In this document: positions 16,790-23,143 of the stretch, piece after piece
Layout: each line of letters starts with the position of its first letter
Position numbering within the stretch: position 1 is the first letter of the stretch
From: Myxococcales bacterium UBA5297
GTDB taxonomy: Bacteria; Myxococcota; Myxococcia; Myxococcales; UBA5297
Length of the DNA stretch: 23,143 bases
NCBI GenBank assembly: GCA_002408385.1
Contig: DHSB01000212.1
Location: forward strand, 1-23,143
Direction of reading: 5' to 3'
Notes under the pieces: model-generated
Seen by the model: the letters and a program-made list of their open reading frames with translations, nothing else
Databases searched by the model: none
What the model was told of the DNA's origin: nothing
Program-made: the position numbers and the translations under genes

Positions 16790-17623
16790 TCAGTGGGCTC
16801 GTGGCCCTTCCACAGAGTCCTTGGTGAGCAGCCACGTCGTCACCCGGCTGACCGCGTTGGAGACAGGAGGGATGAGCCGCGAGTAGAAGCCGATGTCGTT
16901 GACCACGCTGACCATCTCGACCGGCTTGCGCCTGAGCACTGCGTTGAAGATGGTGCGCCCGACCTTCTCCGGCGTGTCCGAGTAGTAAGGCAGCAGCCGC
17001 ATCGACATGCGCGCGGTGAAGCTCTCGGCGCTCACGCCTTCGTAGAAGCCGGTGTTGACCATGTAGGGATAGACCGTCGTCACCTGGATGCCGTAGGCGC
17101 GCAGCTCGAAGTGCAGGATCTCGGAGAAGGCGCCGAGTGCGAGCTTGGTGGTGGCGTAGGCGCCCCAGGTCGGAAGGCGGAAGAAGGCCTGGCCAGAAGA
17201 GACGTTGACGATGTGCCCTTCGTGCCGCTGCTTCATCGACGGGAGGAAGGCGTAGACGTGGTAGAGCGGCCCCCAGAGGTTCACCTCGAGCAGCCGCTGC
17301 CAGGTCTCGAGGCTGGTGTCGGCGAGCTGCCCGCAGTGCGCGATGCCCGCGTTGTTGACGAGCAGGTCGAGGCTGCCATAGCGGCCGAGCACCTCGCGGG
17401 CCATCGCTTCGACCTGGTCGCGGCGGGTGACGTCGACCGTGCAGGTCTCCAGCGAGAAGGCACGAGGGCGCAGCTTTTCGGCGGCCTCCTGCAACGCTGC
17501 CTGCTGGCAGTCGGTGAGGATGAGCCGACAGCCGGCGTCGGCGAACTGGGCGGCCGTGGCGAAGCCGATTCCCCGGGCCGCACCGGTAACGAGGACGGTT
17601 CTTCCCTTCAAGCGCGAAGACAT
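16790..17623 (-). CDS. short-chain dehydrogenase/reductase (SDR)
   Basis: A 277-residue classical SDR that should oxidise or reduce a hydroxyl/keto group using NAD(P). Seen are the Rossmann glycine motif TGAARGIG (13-20), D64 in VDV, NNAG (90-93), catalytic Ser in VNVSSGQAF (139-147) and the Y156-A-T-T-K160 pair. The C-terminal extension of about 80 residues (PEKVGRTIFNAVLRRKPVEM, then an amphipathic IPPVSNAVSRVTTWLL end) is common in SDRs acting on lipids or in membrane-associated members. Two ATGs compete: 17632 (directly abutting GAAGG) and 17623. The second is chosen because GAAGGA then lies about eight bases upstream. The substrate is unknown. It heads an operon with the 176-residue gene. 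Confidence 0.92.
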   Translation of the reverse strand: MSSRLKGRTVLVTGAARGIGFATAAQFADAGCRLILTDCQQAALQEAAEKLRPRAFSLETCTVDVTRRDQVEAMAREVLGRYGSLDLLVNNAGIAHCGQLADTSLETWQRLLEVNLWGPLYHVYAFLPSMKQRHEGHIVNVSSGQAFFRLPTWGAYATTKLALGAFSEILHFELRAYGIQVTTVYPYMVNTGFYEGVSAESFTARMSMRLLPYYSDTPEKVGRTIFNAVLRRKPVEMVSVVNDIGFYSRLIPPVSNAVSRVTTWLLTKDSVEGPRAH

Positions 17624-18020
17624 CGGATTCATCCTTCAGGCGAGCGGATTGTTCGGAGCTGACTCAGACGCCGCGGAATGATCCGGTCGGTCAGGTGAGC
17701 CAGCAACTCGGCTGGCCGGTGTGGCCCCTCCAATCGTCCGAAATGCGATGCGCCGCCGGCGGTGCAGTGGACGGGGACAACGAGCGCGACCACGCCGCTT
17801 GGCAGCGCCCTCCAGTCGGAGCGGAGCGCGACGCCGACCTGAGCTCGAGCAGAGCTGCCCGCTGCGCTTCGCGATCAGCGCAGCGAGCGCGATCTGTCCT
17901 CGGATCGGTGAGCGCCCGTACAGATTCCGATAGGAGGGTGTCTCGAGAGAGGACGACGGGCTTTCGGGTGTGTCCGCTGAAAGAACAGTTGACCTGAATC
18001 ACTACAGACCTGTCAGCCAC

Positions 18021-18049
18021 AAGAAAAACCCGAGTCGAGTTGGCGGGTT
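18021..18049 (-). terminator. terminator-like hairpin with T-run, minus strand, no gene upstream of it
   Basis: On the minus strand AACCCG, an 11-base loop and CGGGTT are followed directly by TTTCTT, so the T-run reads TTTTTCTT. The six-pair stem is short but the arrangement is that of an intrinsic terminator. Only about 150 bp of minus-strand sequence precede it before the protease start, so if real it would end a small RNA or an antisense transcript. Confidence 0.35.
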
Positions 18050-18156
18050 GGAGGCTGTGGGGGAGTGGGACTGTCAAGTGCGCTTACAGAGGTGTCCGGG
18101 AATGGCCCAAGAGGGCGCAATCGGCGCTTCCCAGTGATCTCGCGGACTTAGGAAGC

Positions 18157-18170
18157 GGCATGGAACTTGC
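18157..18170 (+). promoter_or_regulatory. candidate sigma-54 (-24/-12) promoter of the protease gene
   Basis: GGCATGGAACTTGC carries GG and GC separated by exactly ten bases, with GGCA at the -24 side and TTGC at the -12 side. This agrees with the sigma-54 consensus TGGCAC-N5-TTGC except for T before GG and C after GGCA. Transcription would start near 18182, giving a leader of about 25 bases to ATG 18207, with GAGG as ribosome site. Sigma-54 promoters are frequent in Myxococcota developmental and secreted-enzyme genes. This is inferred from one short match. Confidence 0.4.
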
Positions 18171-18206
18171 GCAGGAGCCGCGTGACTTCTGCTTCCGAGG
18201 CTCACC

Positions 18207-20195
<1,989 letters not shown>

Positions 20196-20216
20196 CACTC
20201 CTCGGTTCTCCCTTCG

Positions 20217-20256
20217 AGCTGCCCGTGGCCCCTCGCGGTCACGGGCAGTTTCTGTT
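20217..20256 (+). terminator. intrinsic terminator after the protease gene
   Basis: CTGCCCGTG (20219-20227) pairs with CACGGGCAG (20240-20248), and the stem can extend inward through G-U and two G-C pairs to a six-base loop. TTTCTGTTT follows directly. It lies 23 bases after the TAG stop. Confidence 0.85.
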
Positions 20257-20688
20257 TGAGTCCGCGAACCGCGCCAAGAACCGGCGCGCAAGCGTGGTCG
20301 CTGGGGCTCCGAGCGCTCTGCTACTCGCCGCCGCTCGTCGCTGAATCGAGGCACCGCGGCTCTTCTCTTGCCTGGCCCGGTCTTGAGGCAGCCTTGGCGC
20401 TCCCGCTCGCACCGCCACTTCCAGCAGACGAAGTGTAGGCCACCGGGTCTTCGCGTCCGGCGAGCTCGTTCGAGCCGGTGTTCGTTGCGAGGCAGCGGCC
20501 CTTGGTCCGAGGTCCTGCGACCCGGGTTCGTGCCGCGGCCTTCGTCGCCCGGGCGCGCGCCGAGCACCCGGAAGCCAGGTTGCGCGGCGAGCCAAGCGAT
20601 TCGGGCTGGCGCGCGGCGAGAGCTGAGGGCTCGACCCGGGGAGGTCTTGTCGATCGCCCGCGGCGCGCTGACGGCTTCGTCGACCTCG
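20257..20688. other. intergenic stretch downstream of two convergent genes; nothing recognised
   Basis: It lies between the protease terminator and the end of the minus-strand M50 protease gene. Open frames on both strands here are Arg/Ala-rich by-products of high GC, without ribosome sites or family features. No tRNA cloverleaf, tandem repeat or copy of the dispersed repeat was seen. It is long for a convergent gap and may be a decayed gene, but no protein remnant was recognised. Confidence 0.4.
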
Positions 20689-21651
20689 TCAGAATCGGAA
20701 GGGCACGGGAACGAACGTCAGCGCCAGAATCACGAGCGCCGCAACTCCGAGGGCGCGGCGTGGGGAGTCGAGCGGCTCCTGGCTTGCCAACGGAGGGTGC
20801 CGAGTGCCGAGGACGAATCGGATGAGCACCCACCAGGCGAGCCAGGTCCAGGACGCGAAGAGCCCCAAGGCCAGCAGGGCATGAGACAGAAGCCTGGAGA
20901 TTCGGTCGGCACGGCGCCCGAACAAGCCGTGCAGAACGTGGCCTCCGTCGAGCTGACCGATAGGCAGCAGGTTGAGCGCGGTCACGAACATCCCGAGCCA
21001 GGCGGCATAGGCGACGGGGTTCACGTGGAGGTCGTGATGGGCAGGCAGCGCGCCGTGGGTGACGCGGGCGGCCAGCCAGGTGATGGCGCTGTCGCCCATG
21101 ACCATCGGGCCTTCGACGAACGGCTGGACCGGGCGACCCTCGATCAGCCGGAGAAGCATGACCAAAGGCGAGTGAAGCTGCGTGCTGGACAGAGGCGGCA
21201 CCGGCTTCACCTCCGAAGTCGCAAAGCCCCAGAACAGCAGCGGCAGCGCCACGACGAACCCGGCCACCGGGCCCGCTGCTCCGATATCGAGCACCGCGCG
21301 CCGCGAGGGGATGGGCGAGCGGATGCGAATGAACGCTCCGAGCGTGCCGATGGGCTCGAAGGGCACGGGCAGGAAGTAGGGAAGCGTAGCGTCGACCCGG
21401 TGGCGGCGCGCGGCGACAAAGTGGGCAAGCTCGTGGACCAGCAGGATGGAGAGGAGCGTGGCGCAGTAAGGCAGGCCCGCGCGCACAAGGTCGGTCAGGC
21501 CGAGCTCGATTCCCGAGCGCATCTTCTGGAGGGCGGCCGGCGACATCGATGCCCCGACCGCCAGCGTCGTGACGACGGTGAGCCCGAAGAGGACCAGGTG
21601 CAGAGATAGGGACTTCCAGCGCACGAGCGCAGACTCTAGAGAGCAGGCCAT
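20689..21651 (-). CDS. M50-family site-2-type membrane metalloprotease
   Basis: A 320-residue polytopic membrane protein. The zinc motif HELAH (73-77) lies in a hydrophobic helix (SILLVHELAHFVAARRHRVD), and the second metal-ligand motif is NLLPIGQLDGGH (227-238). Between them are LPYFLPVPFEPIGTLGAF (90-107), RIRSPIPSRRAVLDIGAAGP (109-128) and a hydrophobic region. This pattern matches the EGY1-like or Myxococcota 'site-2 protease family' group, which lacks the PDZ domain of RseP. Such enzymes cut membrane-spanning substrates, often anti-sigma factors; none is encoded next door. ATG 21651 is used, although its ribosome site is poor and an in-frame GTG about ten codons later is possible. A dispersed repeat copy lies just upstream. 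Confidence 0.88.
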   Translation of the reverse strand: MACSLESALVRWKSLSLHLVLFGLTVVTTLAVGASMSPAALQKMRSGIELGLTDLVRAGLPYCATLLSILLVHELAHFVAARRHRVDATLPYFLPVPFEPIGTLGAFIRIRSPIPSRRAVLDIGAAGPVAGFVVALPLLFWGFATSEVKPVPPLSSTQLHSPLVMLLRLIEGRPVQPFVEGPMVMGDSAITWLAARVTHGALPAHHDLHVNPVAYAAWLGMFVTALNLLPIGQLDGGHVLHGLFGRRADRISRLLSHALLALGLFASWTWLAWWVLIRFVLGTRHPPLASQEPLDSPRRALGVAALVILALTFVPVPFRF

Positions 21652-21669
21652 CGGTCCGCAACGTGGGGC

Positions 21670-21841
21670 TGAAGATCTGTCGAAAAACCCTTCGAGCGAA
21701 AACCGATCAGCCCGAGCGTAGGCCGAGCTTGCGAGGCAGAAGTCGAAAGCCCTTCGACTCCGCCTCCCTCGTCCCTCGGGAGGCCACGCTCAGGGCGAGC
21801 CGGTGATGAGCCGAGGTGAAGGTGATTTCGCGAAAGACTTT
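21670..21841 (+). repeat. dispersed palindromic repeat, copy 4
   Basis: The longest copy. It runs from CTGAAGATCTGTCGAAAAAC through CAGCCCGAGCGTAGGC, TTGCGAGGCAGAAGTCGA, CCTTCGACTCCGCCTCCCTC and GTCCCTCGGGAGGC to GAGCCGAGGTGAAGGTGATT and TCGCGAAAGACTT. It covers nearly all the space between the M50 protease start and the acyltransferase stop, both on the minus strand. GCCTCCC/GGGAGGC and the outer CCCGAGCGT/ACGCTCAGGG arms can form nested stems. It ends 6 bp before the acyltransferase stop codon. Confidence 0.85.
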
Positions 21842-21846
21842 GAGCC

Positions 21847-23094
21847 CTATGTCCCCTCGCGAAGCAGTCGATCGATTTCCTCCTGAACCGCGCGGCGGAT
21901 CTGCTCGGTCAGCCGGAAGACGAGCGCGACGTCATCGGCGGCCTGCGGGCCGTGCCCGCTCAGGTCGAGCGGCTCGAGGAACGAGACCCTCCACTTCGAG
22001 GGAAGCGGCATCAAGCCGAGCGGGCCGAGCCACGGAAAAGTCGGGGTAATGGGCAGGGCGCGGCCGAGAGCGCGCAACGGAATGCGGCCGATCAACGGGC
22101 TCGAGTCCTCGTTGCCGACAATCGCCGCGGGCACGATGGGCACTCCGGTGCGCAGGGCCAGCTTCACGAAACCCCCGCGCCCGAAGGGCCGCAGCCGGTA
22201 GCGCTCGGTGACGGTCTTGTTGGCGCCGAGCTCACCTTCAGGAAAGACGATGACGGCCTTCTGCTCGGCGAGCAGTCGCTTGGAATCCTCGTCGCTCGCG
22301 CGTATGGCGCCCAGCCGGCTGAGCCAACCTCCGAGCAGCGGGGTCTGGACGAGCGACTCGGAGACGAGCCAGCGTGCCTCCGCGCGGCCACATGCCCGGC
22401 GAAGGACCGTGCGCATCATCGGGCCATCCACCGGCAAGGCGCCGGCGTGGTTGCACACGACGAGACACCCGCCTGCCGGGACTCGGCTGCTGCCGGTCAC
22501 CTGAACCCTGAACCAGCGGTCGTGCAGGAAGTCAAAGACCGGCTCGACCCGGGACAGAAGGCTCGGATCCTCGCCGAAGTGGTCGAGCTCGGCGTTCGCC
22601 GGCGCCTGTCGGCGGTTGACCTGTCGAACCACGTCGGCAGCCTCGGCCACGGTCCGAGCGACCTCGCCGAAGGCCTGGCCGCTGGCGAGCGAAGACGCGA
22701 CGACGCGCGCAGCGCCGAGGGCCGGCGGCAAGAGTGCGCGTGCCGTCTCGACGGCAGGCGAGGAGGCGGTCGCGAGCCCCCTAGCGAGCCGGGCGATTTG
22801 TTCGGCGCCAGGAACGCTGGAGAGGCGCTCGCCGAAGCCGCCGGGACCGAGGTTCGCGACAAACCCCTGCAGCGCGCCCTCGAAAGCTGCGATCGTGCTC
22901 CGACGCAGTGACTCGAGTCTTCCCGGCCGGAGCCTGGCTGCGAGCGGAGGCTGGAAGGTCGCGGTTTCGGGCGCAAGCAGAGAGCCGCGCTTCGGGACCG
23001 CGCCGACGATCTCGCCGACCAGGACGGGGCCTGAGGTTTGCGCTTGCTCGGTTGTCTGCCGCTGGGGCGCCTCAGAGCGCGTTGAAGCGGGCAT
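21847..23094 (-). CDS. MGAT-like lysophospholipid acyltransferase (PlsC superfamily) with long N-terminal extension
   Basis: A 415-residue protein. The C-terminal acyltransferase domain (about 185-380) has VVCNHAGALPVDGPMM (212-227), the catalytic His216 block in the NHxGxLPxD form seen in MGAT-like members of the LPLAT superfamily. It also has FPEG (284-287), GELGANKTVTERYRLRPFGR (287-306) and GVPIVPAAIVGNE (317-329). It should acylate a glycerolipid or related acceptor at the membrane. Residues 1-180 are an extension rich in Ala and amphipathic helices, without a known domain; that part is atypical. An AAAGGA/GAGG ribosome site precedes ATG 23094. The 49 bases beyond it to the window end show no identifiable gene. 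Confidence 0.85.
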   Translation of the reverse strand: MPASTRSEAPQRQTTEQAQTSGPVLVGEIVGAVPKRGSLLAPETATFQPPLAARLRPGRLESLRRSTIAAFEGALQGFVANLGPGGFGERLSSVPGAEQIARLARGLATASSPAVETARALLPPALGAARVVASSLASGQAFGEVARTVAEAADVVRQVNRRQAPANAELDHFGEDPSLLSRVEPVFDFLHDRWFRVQVTGSSRVPAGGCLVVCNHAGALPVDGPMMRTVLRRACGRAEARWLVSESLVQTPLLGGWLSRLGAIRASDEDSKRLLAEQKAVIVFPEGELGANKTVTERYRLRPFGRGGFVKLALRTGVPIVPAAIVGNEDSSPLIGRIPLRALGRALPITPTFPWLGPLGLMPLPSKWRVSFLEPLDLSGHGPQAADDVALVFRLTEQIRRAVQEEIDRLLREGT

Positions 23095-23143
23095 TGCGCG
23101 GCCTCGTCCTTTGCGACTCGGAGCCGGCCTGGCAGCGGCGGGC

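Larger units (their letters stand above)
17624..18206. other. long divergent intergenic region; no gene seen
   Basis: It lies between the divergently transcribed SDR operon and the protease gene. Open frames here on both strands (about 100-128 codons) are Ser/Arg-rich, have no ribosome site and resemble no family, so they are not called. The right half holds a possible minus-strand terminator hairpin (18027-18049) and a possible sigma-54 promoter (18157-18170). The left half should contain the SDR promoter, but none was recognised. Confidence 0.5.

Noticed and set aside
17691..18077. 128-codon minus-strand frame in the SDR-protease gap
   Set aside because: Ser/Arg-rich, without a ribosome site or recognisable motif. 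A terminator-like hairpin lies inside its 5' part.

Overview
The window is very GC-rich, with strong third-position G/C bias and therefore many long antisense shadow ORFs. Three things together suggest a Myxococcota/deltaproteobacterium-type genome: a lipoprotein with an Asp-Ala-Gly-rich linker, a secreted serine protease with repeated PPC domains behind a possible sigma-54 promoter, and menaquinone-type ubiE/UbiA genes. This placement comes from gene style, not from a marker gene. The gene content is chromosomal; no phage, plasmid or IS genes were seen.

Layout. (1) 1-798 is gene-free. It holds a dispersed palindromic repeat and then a tandem array of about nine and a half units averaging exactly 42 bp, whose junctions carry palindromes of the type ATTGGCAC-N-GTGCCAAT. 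(2) 799-6407 is an exopolysaccharide/O-antigen type locus: a minus-strand pair (GT4 glycosyltransferase and Wzx-like flippase, overlapping by 4 bp), divergent from a plus-strand GT4 glycosyltransferase and a polyprenyl-phosphate sugar-1-phosphate transferase that would start the repeat unit. No polymerase is visible. (3) 6747-10095 is a plus-strand run: threonylcarbamoyl-AMP synthase, a TrmN6-like methyltransferase, UbiE/MenG and a UbiA-family prenyltransferase. The last two fit quinone (probably menaquinone) synthesis. (4) 10292-14661 holds a DUF2905 membrane protein, the truncated 5' end of a Tat-exported DUF362 protein, a DUF2293 protein, a 54-residue rubredoxin and the RNA-binding protein Tex. 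(5) 14969-17623 holds a 66-residue conserved-looking protein, a lipoprotein with a putative double-psi beta-barrel, and a two-gene unit of an SDR oxidoreductase plus a 176-residue protein of unknown function. (6) 18207-23094 holds the trypsin-like protease with three PPC domains, an M50 (site-2) membrane protease and an MGAT-like acyltransferase with a long N-terminal extension.

The main structure not explained by genes is repetitive DNA. One family of intergenic repeats, roughly 145-170 bp with nested inverted repeats, occurs four times (starting at about 1, 4684, 14741 and 21670). One copy supplies the stop codon of the upstream glycosyltransferase. The second is the helically phased 42-bp array at 147-545, which looks more like a multi-site protein-binding or hairpin array than a CRISPR. 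No complete new defence or mobile system was found.
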